This document shows, in pieces, positions 18,558 to 28,999 of a stretch of DNA of 64,000 nt. Position numbers and translations under genes: made by a program. The stretch's first letter is position 1, and the number at the start of each line of letters is the position of its first letter. The notes beneath the pieces are model-generated. The model worked only from the letters and a program-made list of their open reading frames with translations, ran no database searches and was not told the origin of the DNA. Source of the DNA: Prevotella histicola JCM 15637 = DNF00424 (GTDB taxonomy: Bacteria > Bacteroidota > Bacteroidia > Bacteroidales > Bacteroidaceae); NCBI RefSeq assembly GCF_000613925.1, contig NZ_BAJX01000016.1:1-64000 (forward strand), given 5' to 3'.

Positions 18558-19709
18558 TTATTGCAGATCCTTTGCGGTGAGAGGCTGTGAGAGGTCATCA
18601 ATCTGTATGCCGCTCATCGGACATTCGATACCCTTCGCAGCGTCTTTTATCTTGCCGTTCTCCATCTTCTCCGAACCATTCATCTTGAAATAGAGCTCCA
18701 GCCCATCCGACTTAGGGTCAACGCCCAGCATGTTCTGCTTGATCTGGTTCTCCGTACGAGCCACACTCCACACGCGAACCTCGCTCATGTGACCATAGAA
18801 AGGACGTTCGCCCCATGGGAAACCAGCCAGTTTACCGATGTTGAAACCGATGTCGGAGTTCGGGTCAAAGCCTGGAATGTTCCATGCAGACTCAGCCCAT
18901 TTCACGCCATTGAGGTACATCACCGTCTTACCCGTAGCCTGATCAAAGGTCAGAGCCACGTGATACCACCTGTTGGTCTGCAGCTTATCGGGTGCTTCAT
19001 AGTGTTGTCTGCCCGCAGCTTGCAGTATTCCAGATGGTATACCACCGCCAGTATCACCGACACGGAGTATCATTACGCCTTCAGTTCCCATGATGGTGTT
19101 GTTGCTACCCCACCATATTGAGTTGATCAGAGCCTCATAAGTGAACGACTTGAAGTGTGTTCCGGTAGGGAACTTCACGGAGATGTAACTTGAATAGAAG
19201 TTCGCAGCCTTGCCAATCTTGATGGGTTTGGCAAGGACAACATACATCACATTCTCGCCACTGATGGCAGTCACTGACCCGGAATGCAACTGAATGGGCA
19301 GCATATAGGTCTTACCCTCCTGCAACTGGTCGAGGTTATTGAGTGTCAGTGACACCTTCTCAGCATACACCTGACCAGCCTCAATGGTTGAAGCAGCCTT
19401 GCTGAAGGCAGCATTCTCCGGCTTGAAAGGAACGTAATTCGTACCGTACCGACTGTTATATGCCGCTACCAAAGCCGTATCCGCCAAGGTATAGGACACC
19501 TCAACAGCAGCGTTCTGCTTGTTGGAGAGACGTGATGTGATGTCAACCTCCGCTGAAGTGCCCGTGTCAGGCATGGAAACGCTCTGCAGATTGTTATCAA
19601 AATAAACCTTCTGCTTCAGCAAATCGCTCTCACTGTCTTGGCAACTCACCACACAGCATGCGGCGATTGCCACTGCAATATGTTTTAAAATATGCTTTTT
19701 CATCTTCAT
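18558..19709 (-). CDS. DUF1735 and LamG domain surface glycan-binding lipoprotein
   Basis: A 383-residue lipoprotein (signal ending VVSCQDS, lipidated Cys23). Residues ~28-150 form a DUF1735 (BT_3987-like N-terminal) domain with the typical NRYGTNYVPFKPENAAFS-like segment. Residues ~185-350 form a LamG/concanavalin-like domain (FTYEALINSI, RWYHVALTFDQATGKTVMYLNG, GHMSEVRVWSVARTENQI). This pairing occurs in surface glycan-binding proteins of the N-glycan locus BT_3983-3987 of Bacteroides thetaiotaomicron. It is the last gene of a susC-susD-GH18 operon, 24 bp after the GH18 gene, and most likely holds the glycan at the cell surface. It has no catalytic motif. Confidence 0.82.
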   Translation of the reverse strand: MKMKKHILKHIAVAIAACCVVSCQDSESDLLKQKVYFDNNLQSVSMPDTGTSAEVDITSRLSNKQNAAVEVSYTLADTALVAAYNSRYGTNYVPFKPENAAFSKAASTIEAGQVYAEKVSLTLNNLDQLQEGKTYMLPIQLHSGSVTAISGENVMYVVLAKPIKIGKAANFYSSYISVKFPTGTHFKSFTYEALINSIWWGSNNTIMGTEGVMILRVGDTGGGIPSGILQAAGRQHYEAPDKLQTNRWYHVALTFDQATGKTVMYLNGVKWAESAWNIPGFDPNSDIGFNIGKLAGFPWGERPFYGHMSEVRVWSVARTENQIKQNMLGVDPKSDGLELYFKMNGSEKMENGKIKDAAKGIECPMSGIQIDDLSQPLTAKDLQ

Positions 19710-19733
19710 ATTCTGTTTTTAAATTATGTAGGA

Positions 19734-20861
19734 TTAAGGGTTATGAGGTTGTGTTGTCTGCCCCATTCTCTCCTTAAACACCTTCTGATTAATCTGTATA
19801 GCCTGTCGCATCCACTTATAGTTAGGTGTGTTGTCATAGTCGTTATCGAAACGATATGCACCAACTCCACCCTTATAACCCGTTGATGGCATGCTTGCAG
19901 CCTGCCTTAACAGTACGCCACCAGTCTTGAATGAAGCCTCAAAGTTATCGGTTGTGATGATGCTTTTCGGGTCTATTCCGAAGTTATCAAAGTTCGTTAT
20001 ACGCCCGTATGACTGGTCAATCCAATAGTCAACATAGCCATCCAACGCCTCAGTAAGTGCCCAGAAATGACCGTCGATACAGATCAGTCGGTGTCCCTTA
20101 TGCTCTGGATCGCTCTTCGGACCAATGTATTTATTCATCTCTTTGACCAAATAAATGAGCTGCTCATTGGTGCTTAACGTACCGTCCATATCGAACACAC
20201 CACTGCCAATCTCCCAGTCAATGTCATATCCATCCCAGTCATTGGCAACGAGAGAGTCGCACAATGCCTTTGCAAAACGAGCCAAAGCCTCCTTGTGATT
20301 ATCGGAACCAATGACGCCATCGAAGCCCCAGAACTTCCAACGAGCCTGTTTCTTAGCCTCTTCAACACGTGCTTTATCAGTTGCCCAGCCTTCTTCTTCA
20401 GCCTGTTTCTCCACCTTTGTATACACTGAATCAGGTGTTCTGCCTTTGCCGATGTAGGACAAGAGCGTCACTTCCAACAGCTTTGTACCCTTCACTTTCT
20501 GCACAAACTCCTTGTCAGCCTTCTGCTCTGGTGTGATAGTAAAGCGGTTTGGCGCCCCACTCCACATGGAAACGATATCCATACTGTCGGGCATTGAGGT
20601 GAGATATCCTCTTCTGTACGTGCCAGCTGGTGACCAGTTGGAATACCAACCAAAGGCTACCGGACGCCCATAGTTGACAGCCTGCTGCTTATAAGCACGC
20701 AGTTCAGCATAATACTTCTCACTCTCGGCATTGTTCATTGTGTTATATCCACCGATATGGTCATACGGTTTGTTCTCAATGTCAGCCGTATCGCTACATC
20801 CACAGACGATGAATCCCGCCATCAGAAGCAGCAACAAACTAATATATTTAAAGCCTTTCAT
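19734..20861 (-). CDS. GH18 endo-beta-N-acetylglucosaminidase-like lipoprotein
   Basis: A 375-residue lipoprotein (FIVCGCSDT lipobox). The GH18 active-site motif DGYDIDWE spans residues 210-217, with Glu217 as catalytic acid and Asp213/Asp215 supporting substrate-assisted catalysis. The segment WIDQSYGR further on supplies the conserved Tyr. Length and the neighbours (SusC, SusD, DUF1735/LamG) match surface endoglycosidases such as EndoBT-3987, which cut the chitobiose core of host N-glycans. A chitinase is less likely because no chitin-binding module is present. It lies between susD (18 bp upstream) and the LamG lipoprotein, so it should be co-expressed with the import system. Confidence 0.85.
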   Translation of the reverse strand: MKGFKYISLLLLLMAGFIVCGCSDTADIENKPYDHIGGYNTMNNAESEKYYAELRAYKQQAVNYGRPVAFGWYSNWSPAGTYRRGYLTSMPDSMDIVSMWSGAPNRFTITPEQKADKEFVQKVKGTKLLEVTLLSYIGKGRTPDSVYTKVEKQAEEEGWATDKARVEEAKKQARWKFWGFDGVIGSDNHKEALARFAKALCDSLVANDWDGYDIDWEIGSGVFDMDGTLSTNEQLIYLVKEMNKYIGPKSDPEHKGHRLICIDGHFWALTEALDGYVDYWIDQSYGRITNFDNFGIDPKSIITTDNFEASFKTGGVLLRQAASMPSTGYKGGVGAYRFDNDYDNTPNYKWMRQAIQINQKVFKERMGQTTQPHNP

Positions 20862-20879
20862 TTCTTTTTCCTTTATAGA

Positions 20880-22523
20880 TTAATGATTCTTATTGTCCCA
20901 CCACAGACGTGTTCCAGCCTTATCCTGACCGCCACGTAGCATCTGTCGTGCACTCTCAAGGTTGGCAATGTCCTCCGCAGAGGTTGATCTGTTTGTCGGA
21001 TAACGCATCCTTCGGATACCAATCTCACTGTCAACCTCACCGTTACTGTAGTTGGTTATTGCGCTATGGAGCTTAGGATAGCCCGTACGACGATACTCTG
21101 TCCATGCCTCTTGACCGTTAGGGAAGAGGGCAATCCACTTCTGTATCATGATCTTCTCAAGCTTTTCCTCATCCGTTCCAGTCCATTCTGTCGTCGCTTG
21201 GGTCACTGCTGGGACGCTAACGTTGACACTTGGATTGGCAACTGACATGTTATAAGCAGCTGGTTGCAGCCCTGATTGCAGGTAAGCGGTGACCTCTGAG
21301 GTTGGGATACCATTCTCTTCGAATGACATTTCTATACCTTTCTTATATAGATCTTCGGCAGATTGCCCAACAGGGAAGCCATGTAAGGCTGCTTCGGACA
21401 GGAGGAAGTAAACCTCAGAAGCACGCATCCAGTAGGTTGGGGTCGTATTTGAGATGGCAGGACGTGATGTATTCTTGAACGTTTCGTTCGAATTGACATC
21501 ATGACCAGTAGGTATTGCCATGTATTTGCCCATCGTTCCAACTGTCATAGCTTGTGAAAGCGAACTCGTATGGAAGTATTTTGCCAGTCGAGGGTCCTGA
21601 TATCCGCCCAGATAAGCCAACATTGAAGAGCCCATACGGCACTCATTGTACTGATTAATGAGGTCATCAAAGTTGTTTTTGAATACCAATCCGGCTCCTT
21701 TCTCCATCTTTGCCTCATCCTCTTTGGCCTTCATCACACCGTAAGGATGGTTGATTGCCTGCATAGCATACTGACGTGAGAGCGCTGCATCAGCGTAGTA
21801 GACACGCATAGCAAGGCGCAACATCAATGAATTAGCATAGACAACCCACTTCCTAACATCGCCTCCGTAAACGGCATCTGCCTTTGGTAAGAGGGAAGTA
21901 GTACCATTATCGGCATATCTTGTCAGTACATCTACGGCATCAGAAAGCTCCTTGAACATCGCTTTATACACCTCTTCCTGACTGTCATAAGGCACTGTTA
22001 TGAGTCCTTTTCCTGCCTCTTTATAAGGAATAGGGCCAAACATATCCGTTGCTTTGTGCCAAGCTGATATCTTAAGTATCTGTGCCAAGGCAAAAGCTTC
22101 AGGGAATTTCGTCTCCGTTTTACCCTTTAAATCCTGCCAGAGAGGCACAACTGTTGAGTAAGCCTCGGTATATGACGATGCCACCCACCCATCTTTGAGG
22201 AAGTAATTGAGGTTATTCGGACCGCCCCAGTTGTTGTTTTGCCCGAAATAACCACTCCAACAGTCGGCTGCAAGGTTGTAAGCAGTCTGGTATCTGTTCA
22301 CTACTGACGTGCCATCTGCCTGTGTTCCGACGGGGAATACACACTTTTCCATTGCCGTTATAGGCCCACCAATGGTGATTCCGTCCATCATTCCTTCCTC
22401 AGGAAGCAGTTCGAATTCGTTCGTATTGACCTTTTCGAAGTCGCAAGCAGTGAGGGAAGAGAGTGCCAGGACAGCTATTATATATTTAGATAGCTTGTGT
22501 TTATATGCTTTTGTTGTCATCAT
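20880..22523 (-). CDS. SusD/RagB-family nutrient-binding outer-membrane lipoprotein
   Basis: About 547 residues. The lipobox LTAC follows a hydrophobic stretch (YIIAVLALSS). Family features of the SusD-like type 2 group (PF12771) are visible: the helical TPR-like N-terminal half (FALAQILKISAWHKATDMFGPIPY), YANSLMLRLAMRV, and a C-terminus ending TRLWWDNKNH. A longer frame from 22556 would overlap the susC gene; starting at 22523 (or 22520) leaves a 4-7 bp gap and places the signal peptide correctly. SusD forms the lid of the SusCD transporter and binds the oligosaccharide released by the GH18 enzyme next to it. Confidence 0.92.
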   Translation of the reverse strand: MMTTKAYKHKLSKYIIAVLALSSLTACDFEKVNTNEFELLPEEGMMDGITIGGPITAMEKCVFPVGTQADGTSVVNRYQTAYNLAADCWSGYFGQNNNWGGPNNLNYFLKDGWVASSYTEAYSTVVPLWQDLKGKTETKFPEAFALAQILKISAWHKATDMFGPIPYKEAGKGLITVPYDSQEEVYKAMFKELSDAVDVLTRYADNGTTSLLPKADAVYGGDVRKWVVYANSLMLRLAMRVYYADAALSRQYAMQAINHPYGVMKAKEDEAKMEKGAGLVFKNNFDDLINQYNECRMGSSMLAYLGGYQDPRLAKYFHTSSLSQAMTVGTMGKYMAIPTGHDVNSNETFKNTSRPAISNTTPTYWMRASEVYFLLSEAALHGFPVGQSAEDLYKKGIEMSFEENGIPTSEVTAYLQSGLQPAAYNMSVANPSVNVSVPAVTQATTEWTGTDEEKLEKIMIQKWIALFPNGQEAWTEYRRTGYPKLHSAITNYSNGEVDSEIGIRRMRYPTNRSTSAEDIANLESARQMLRGGQDKAGTRLWWDNKNH

Positions 22524-22527
22524 TCTA

Positions 22528-25500
22528 TTAGAATTTGAATTTAATATTGAAACCATAACTCCTCAAACTGGGCTGCATGAAATAGTCATTGCCTTGTCCA
22601 TAGGTACCCGTTGACGCCGTAAGCTCTGGGTCGAAAGGTGCCTTACAGTATATCATCCATGGGTTAGTAGCCACGAATGAGAGGGTTAAGTCCTTGACAA
22701 TGTTATTGAACCAACGTGAGTTGAACTTATAACTCAGTGTGAATTCCTGTATACGAATGTTCGTTGCGCTATATGTATAATAGCCTGCGAGGTCGTTTTC
22801 TCCTGTTGCCACGAGTGTATAATACTTCTTTGCATCATACAATCCTTGGTGAGGTAGCATCACACCCCCTGCATCTCGTGCATCAGCTGACGCCTTTGAG
22901 ACACCGAAACGATCGAGCAATGCCTGTGTTGATGAGGTGACAACGCCACCGAAACGAGCATTAACAAGGAAGCTAAGTCCGAAGTTCTTATACGTGAAAG
23001 TATTGTTCCAACCCATCGTAAAGTCTGGTGTTGTCTTGCCAAGGTAGATTGGTTCAACGGTCTCGAGGCTCATTCCACCAGACGGACTGACGTTAACGAA
23101 GCCCTGATTGTCCTTTGCAAGCACCTTACGAGCATAGATATCATTGATCGTTCCACCCACTTTCAGCAACACTCGACCATTGTCTTTCGACACTTCAGGG
23201 ATGTTTATGGGCTTAGGACTCAATGGATGATGATAGTCTTTCACCATTTCTTTGATCTCGTTGACGTTCTTTGAGTATACCAATGATGAGTTCCACTGCA
23301 CTCCACCGAAGTTTTCTGTATATCCAAGTGACATCTCTATGCCTCGGTTCTCCACGTTACCAGCCTGCAGATAGACGGCTTTATAACCTGAACTCTCAGG
23401 CAATTCGCCAATGAAAGTCTGATTAAAGGTGTTTGATTTATACCATGTGAAGTCGAAAGAGAGCTTCTTCCAGAAGCGTGCTGTCAGTCCGAATTCATAC
23501 GATTTCGTACGTTCTGCCTTGTAATCAGTGAAAGGATAGATGTCAGTTGACTTCAAACTACCGCCCACGATAGGTGTGGTGATGGTGCCAGGGGTCATAC
23601 CTGAGCGTGAGACAGGCGAACCAACCTCAGTGTAAGAACCACGAACCTTCAGGTAAGAGATGAAGGATGGCAGCTTTGTCATCTCTGAAACGATGGCTGA
23701 CATACCTATTGAAGGATAGAAGAAGGATTCCTCTGACGAGTTGACAAGGCGTGAGTTCCAGTCGTTTCTACCTGTCAACGTGAGGTAAAGCATACTCTTA
23801 TAACCGATTTCAGCACTTGCGAAGGCAGCAACATTGCGTACCTTAGAGGCTCCACCGTCCTCACGTATCTTGCCATCGGTCGGTGCGATGTTGTTCAGAG
23901 AGAACTTATTAGGCACCAAGATGAGGTTACCACCGTAGCCACGGGTGAGGGATGCGTAGTCAGAATAGCTGTAACCAACGTTGGCAGCAAGGCTGATCTT
24001 ACCGAAATGCTTATTGATATTGGCTATAGCATCAATGTAAGTCTGATGCTCTTTATAGTCATAATAGTCGTAAGCACCGTTCGATTTGGCGAAATAATCA
24101 AATGATGAAGCATATATCTTACGCTCACTTGTCATGAAAGTCTTATCCAAACGGATACGACCTGCCACACTTAACCAGTCGAAGATGTTATAAGTCAGAC
24201 CGGCATTGAACATGAAACGGTCCTTATCATCAGGTGCAAGGTTGCGATAAGCGGTCCAGTATGGGTTCTGATTGGCGAACCTGCTGTCCATGATAGGCCA
24301 ATACTGGGTTGGGAAATTGCGCACGTTGTTATAGCGTTCGAAGGTCTTGATGGCATCAAACGACTCTCCACGTGGGAAGAGATAGGCTGCAACGATAGGG
24401 TTCCAGTACTCTCCCTGCGACACCATGTTATTGTCTTTCTGCTTGATATAGGATGCTCCGAGGTCGAGTTGTACCCTGTTCTTGAACATACGTGAGGTGT
24501 TACGGATGGTGAAATTGTAACGGTCATACGTGTTGTTCGGTACGATACCACGTGAATTGGTGGCTGCAACGGAAGCGAAAGTCTGGTTAAACTCGTTACC
24601 AGTATTGACTGTCAGGGCATTGATAAAGTTCGTTCCTGTGCGGAAGAAGTCCTTCTTTGGATCGTAAGAACTTGGTGTTGCGAGCTTCTCACCCCAACTT
24701 TCATAGGAACCAAGCTTGTTTCCATACTTGTTTTGGAACTCTGGCATGAGCAAAGGGGAACTGAAATCGGCTGCACTTGAGAACGAAATCTCTACCCGTC
24801 CTTCCTTTCCTTTCTTCGTAGTGATGAGGATTGCACCGTTAGCAGCGTTGCTTCCGTAGAGTGCAGCGGCTGAAGGTCCGGCAAGAACGTTGATGCTCTC
24901 GATGTCTTCTGGGTTGAGATCGGCTATGCCTTCACTGCTAACACGACCCTCACCCATGATGCCACTGTCCGTACCACCACTGAAATTGAAGATTGGAATA
25001 CCGTCGATGACATAGAGAACGTTGTTGTCTCCCTCAATGGACTTGGCTCCACGCATGATGACACGGGTTGCTCCTCCCACACCACTGGCGCTCTTCGAGA
25101 TGTTAACACCTGCTACCTTACCGTTCAGGGAGTTAACGAAGTTGGCGTCTTTGTTGCGTGTCAGCTCGTCAGCACCTACCTTCTGAACGTTGTAACTCAA
25201 TGCTTTCTCAGCACGTTTGATACCCAAAGCGGTGACAACCACCTCATTCATCGTGTTGGAAGTCTCCTTCATCGTGATGGCAAGGCTTGTCTTATCGCCC
25301 ACGGAAACAGTCTGTGAGGTGTATCCAACATAGGAGATGACGAGCTTTGCAGCCGACGAAACGTTGATGGTGAAGTTACCATCAATGTCGGTTACGGCAC
25401 CATCCTTGGTTCCTTCCACCATGACCGTTGCACCAATCAGGGGTTCTCCTGATGCGTCAACGACACGTCCTGTCACCTTATGCTTACCGTCTTGCTGCAC

Positions 25501-25638
25501 AATCTGGCGCGTTGCGGCATCGGGTAAGCCTCCAGCGTTACCTACTGCATGGGCATTTGTCGGCGTCAAAGCCACAGACATGGCAAAGGCTACCGAGAAA
25601 TACAGATGCTTCTGCTTTCTTTCGTAAAAATTTCTCAT
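22528..25638 (-). CDS. SusC/RagA-family TonB-dependent outer-membrane transporter
   Basis: A 1036-residue transporter. After the signal peptide (cleaved after TNAHA) comes a carboxypeptidase-regulatory-like domain (KVTGRVVDASGEPLIGATVMVEG, ~55-125), then the SusC box/plug (NEVVVTALGIKRAEKALSYNVQ; GATRVIMRGAKSI; NNVLYVIDGIPI). The remainder is the 22-strand barrel, ending RSYGFNIKFKF. It uses TonB energy to import glycan fragments captured by the adjacent SusD. It is the first gene of the four-gene locus. No regulator gene is adjacent. Confidence 0.95.
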   Translation of the reverse strand: MRNFYERKQKHLYFSVAFAMSVALTPTNAHAVGNAGGLPDAATRQIVQQDGKHKVTGRVVDASGEPLIGATVMVEGTKDGAVTDIDGNFTINVSSAAKLVISYVGYTSQTVSVGDKTSLAITMKETSNTMNEVVVTALGIKRAEKALSYNVQKVGADELTRNKDANFVNSLNGKVAGVNISKSASGVGGATRVIMRGAKSIEGDNNVLYVIDGIPIFNFSGGTDSGIMGEGRVSSEGIADLNPEDIESINVLAGPSAAALYGSNAANGAILITTKKGKEGRVEISFSSAADFSSPLLMPEFQNKYGNKLGSYESWGEKLATPSSYDPKKDFFRTGTNFINALTVNTGNEFNQTFASVAATNSRGIVPNNTYDRYNFTIRNTSRMFKNRVQLDLGASYIKQKDNNMVSQGEYWNPIVAAYLFPRGESFDAIKTFERYNNVRNFPTQYWPIMDSRFANQNPYWTAYRNLAPDDKDRFMFNAGLTYNIFDWLSVAGRIRLDKTFMTSERKIYASSFDYFAKSNGAYDYYDYKEHQTYIDAIANINKHFGKISLAANVGYSYSDYASLTRGYGGNLILVPNKFSLNNIAPTDGKIREDGGASKVRNVAAFASAEIGYKSMLYLTLTGRNDWNSRLVNSSEESFFYPSIGMSAIVSEMTKLPSFISYLKVRGSYTEVGSPVSRSGMTPGTITTPIVGGSLKSTDIYPFTDYKAERTKSYEFGLTARFWKKLSFDFTWYKSNTFNQTFIGELPESSGYKAVYLQAGNVENRGIEMSLGYTENFGGVQWNSSLVYSKNVNEIKEMVKDYHHPLSPKPINIPEVSKDNGRVLLKVGGTINDIYARKVLAKDNQGFVNVSPSGGMSLETVEPIYLGKTTPDFTMGWNNTFTYKNFGLSFLVNARFGGVVTSSTQALLDRFGVSKASADARDAGGVMLPHQGLYDAKKYYTLVATGENDLAGYYTYSATNIRIQEFTLSYKFNSRWFNNIVKDLTLSFVATNPWMIYCKAPFDPELTASTGTYGQGNDYFMQPSLRSYGFNIKFKF

Positions 25639-25749
25639 TAGGTTTAGGTTTTTAATTATTATATTTTAGGTTCCTAAGTTCTTGGTTATCAGGCGTAAAT
25701 TACTGTGCCTAAATGGCTAAAAGAGGTGTTAGTTAGACACCATCGTTTG

Positions 25750-25757
25750 CAAATATA
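25750..25757 (-). promoter_or_regulatory. -7 box of the susC operon
   Basis: Minus-strand TATATTTG matches TAnnTTTG, 112 bp upstream of the susC start, leaving a long leader. Confidence 0.45.
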
Positions 25758-25884
25758 ACACTTTATAAGGTTTTATCACTTACTTTATACTACTATTTAA
25801 CGTTTATAAACATATTCTTTCCCCTCGCACATGATAATCTTCTGCCATAGAATCGTATGTCAGTTGAATAAAAAAAGGGGAAGA

Positions 25885-25935
25885 TATGGGGGCTCCCCAA
25901 GCCCCAACAAAGGAGGGGATGTGCCTGGCGGGATG
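25885..25935 (-). repeat. REP-like hairpin element
   Basis: A member of the short GGGGAGGC/CCCCTCC family, here with an altered loop, followed by GTGCCTGGCGGGAT, which is shared with the copies at 30440 and 41935. Confidence 0.6.
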
Positions 25936-26051
25936 CGAAAAGCTGCGTGTTGGGAATATAACGGGATGAAGAATTAAACCCAAAAGTTCAACGTTCGGAA
26001 CTCAAAATTACACCTTATAATATATAACCGCTCTACACCTAGGCTTATAAA

Positions 26052-26259
26052 CTTGTATTCTATAGCCCGCAATTCGCCTACATGTTAAACTGCAAACAAG
26101 TGTTTATAGCTTGTATTTCGCCTGCTTGCCAACTTGCAAACAAGTTTCTATAGCACGCAATCCATCTGCTTGTCAAACTGTAAACAAGTCTTTATAGCAT
26201 GCAATCCATCTACTTGTTAACTTGTAAACATGTATTTTATAGCAAACAACTTGTTTACT
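26052..26259. repeat. 44-bp tandem repeat array, about 4.7 units
   Basis: Contiguous degenerate units begin at 26052, 26096, 26140, 26184 and 26228. Each holds ACAAGT-TTATAGC-GCAAT and CTTGT-AACTTG-AA parts, giving two 22-bp halves. A single similar unit is present near 42045. There are no spacers, so it is not a CRISPR array. No gene is present between 25639 and 26392. Confidence 0.75.
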
Positions 26260-26340
26260 TTTTATCTCAAAGCCAGTCTACTAAAACTCTTAAACACCCA
26301 GTTATGCCTCTTTAAATACACTGGGGAATCTCGCTAATTG

Positions 26341-26375
26341 TTCTCCCTCTCCCTTCGGAGAGGGCCGGGGAGAGG
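26341..26375. repeat. REP-like hairpin (CTCTCCC-TTCG-GAGAGG variant)
   Basis: CCCTCTCCC and GGAGAGGG pair across a TTCG tetraloop, just downstream of the metalloprotease stop. It may also act as a 3' end structure. Confidence 0.55.
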
Positions 26376-26392
26376 CTGTATGAAACACCCCT

Positions 26393-28899
26393 TTACTTCA
26401 CCGTCACTCTCCTTTCGCGGATGAGTTTCAGCTGTCGGAGGAGGTCATTGTAGTGCATCAGGTTGATACCAGTACTGTGTGCAGCCTGTATTTTACAGAA
26501 TTTCTCAATCGTATCAAGCTGCTGTTCAGCATAAAGGAGCACATCCGACGATTGAATACGGTCGGCAGCACCAGCCTTTTCAGTCTTCACAGGGTTGAGA
26601 ATAGCATTCAACTGCTCAACATAAGTGCGCTCCAGCATACGGCGTGTACGTGCTTTCACCTCCGAAAGACCTGTCAATGGCTTCCATACACTGCGGTAAA
26701 CATCATTCAAGTAATCCTTGAACTGATAAGCACCCGGTGCTCTTTGGTCCTTGTAAATCTTATCCATCAGTGCAGGATTCAGCATCACCTTCAGCACACG
26801 AGCCTGCTCATTGCTGATGGCTTCCACCGCATCCGTACCCGAAATGTCGGTCATCGTCGTCGGATAGAGCCACTCTGGTGCATCGAAAAGCTGACGTGAG
26901 AGATAGTCTACAGCGTCCCTACCTTCTGAGCAGGTGCCACTTCATACGGTTTCTGCCCCGGCATGTTGTTCAGATAACGCCCACCGACATTCTTCAGTAC
27001 GTGGTTTGTATAGCGATTGAACTGACTTACGACGCTCTTCCACATCTCCATACGGTCCTCATATTGGTCATTGGGCTGCTTGGTCCATGCTGGTAACGCC
27101 ACAATGATGCGCTTTAGGTTCTTGATACCATAATCACTCGCTTTCACATTGTCGTCACCGAGGTCCTCACGCTGGGCACGTGGGTCTTCATTCTTCCCTT
27201 CTCCACCGAACCAAAGACGTGGGTTCTTAGCCAGGATGGCTGTTGTCTCAGTCATCAAATGCTCCTTTTCGTCCTTCTCATCCTTGAATTCCGGACGGTA
27301 TTGATAGCCCCAACGGATCGCCCACTTGTCATAATCGTTCACACGAGGGAACAGTCCGCGCTCTGAAATACCATCTTCTGGCTGCGCAACATAGTTGAAT
27401 CGGGCGTAATCCATGATACTTGCCGTGTGACCATGCTCCTCAACCCACTTCTTATCACGTAGTTTCTCAACGGGAGTGGCGTGACTTGCACCCATATTAT
27501 GGCGCAATCCGAGTGTATGACCCACCTCATGACTCGACACAAAGCGCACAAGTTCGCCCATAAGTTTGTCATCCATGTGCACCGTTTGTGCCCTTTTGTC
27601 GAGCGGTCCACACTGTGTCAGATACCATTTCGTCAACAGATTCATCACATTATGGTACCAACAGATGTGACTTTCGATGATTTCTCCACTGCGAGGGTCG
27701 ACGATTCGCGGTCCATAAGCATTCTCAATCTCTGCCGGAAGGTAACGAAGTACGTTGAAACGAGCATCATCCACGCTCATCTTTGGGTCGTCTGGCCAGT
27801 CACGAGCTTGTATTGCATGCTTGAAACCAGCGGTCTCAAAGGCTGCATTCCAGTCTTCTATACCTTGCTTAAGATAAGGAACCCACTTCTTAGGTGTGGC
27901 AGGATCAATGTAGAAGACAATGGGTTTGACAGGTTCAGTGAGCTTTCCTTTGGCGTAAGCACGCTTGTCTTTCGGCTCTAAACGGAACCTTGAGATGAAC
28001 TCTTCACGGTCAGTTTTCGTCTGTTCATCATTGAATATGGTGTATTTGTTGGTGAAATAGCCCACACGTTGGTCCCAAATGCGACGTTGCATAGGCGTTT
28101 CCGGCAACAGAACGATGCTCGTATTGAGTCCGATGGTCATTGAGCCCGTGCGAGAAGCAGGTGCTGAGCCCTCCAAACTGCCGTAGGTTCGGGTCGTAGC
28201 GACCTCCACATTGATGGGATAAACCTTCATTGTATCAATGAAAGTACGGTCAGCCTGCAGTCCTCCGAGCTTTAATTGCTTAGCATCCGATGTAGAAACG
28301 CTCACCACATTATTATCTTTTGCGAAGAGCGGAGTGACCTCCACCATCTGAGTATGCTTCCCTTTGTTGCGTCCGATGACCTTAAAAGCGGCGATGATAG
28401 GGTCGGCAGTGGATGCAGTCAGCGTCCTTGAGATCTTGCTTTTAGGGTCGGCTACCTGCGAAAGGACGTATGCCCTGAGCAGTAAAGTGTTGTTATCTCG
28501 CTGCTGAAAGTAGACCGTTTGCTCATTAACTTTCTCTCCTGCGAACTTCCCGAAGTTCTGTGGTACGGCTGTGAAGCGTGTCACTGCAAGCAGATAACGG
28601 CCCAGAACGGAGTCTGGAACCTCAAAATACCACTTGTCATCAATGTGTCTTACGGTGAAAAGACCTTCCTGAACACTTCCTTTTTTCTTAATTAATTGCT
28701 CGTAAGACGGCGTTTTGTCGTTGCCTTTAGCATCCTTTCCGTCGACTTTTCCCTTGTTATTTTTATCCTTGTCTGCCGTTGTCTGCTGATCAGTAGAGTC
28801 GTTTACAGCATAGTAAACATATCTTTCCGAAGCGAGTCCTGCACCCGTTCCGAACATCAAAGCAAGCAAACAGCCAGCTAATCTCTTATTGATTGTCAT
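26393..28899 (-). CDS. Zinc metalloprotease of the DUF5117/DUF5118 (M-zincin) type, frameshifted
   Basis: A secreted zinc-dependent metalloprotease. The active-site motif HEVGHTLGLRH starts at residue 457 (extended HExxHxxGxxH) and is followed by the Met-turn region SIMDYARFNY. The signal peptide is cleaved near GAGLASE, and the N-terminal DUF5118/DUF5117 segments (SVQEGLFTVRHIDDKWYFEVPDSVLGRYLLAVTR region) are typical. The frame breaks near 26926-26930: frame one ends PAQKVGTL-stop, while the next frame continues GRDAVDYLSRQLFDAPEWLYP. One base (A or G in CAGAAGGT) is missing. With it the protein has about 835 residues, normal for the family. The exact substrate is unknown. Confidence 0.85.
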
Positions 28900-28924
28900 A
28901 TTGGGTATTTATTGTTTAGGTATG

Positions 28925-28932
28925 CAAAGATA
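28925..28932 (-). promoter_or_regulatory. -7 box of the metalloprotease gene
   Basis: Minus-strand TATCTTTG, 26 bp upstream of the start at 28899. A TTG lies 17 bp further upstream, somewhat closer than the usual 19-21. Confidence 0.5.
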
Positions 28933-28999
28933 GTAAATTAATATATTTTCAATGGCGTTAATAAGTTTAAAGAAGTTAAAAGAAAAGCTTCATTCTCCT

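Noticed and set aside
26052..26259. CRISPR array
   Set aside because: The 44-bp units are contiguous and degenerate with no unique spacers, and no cas gene is present.
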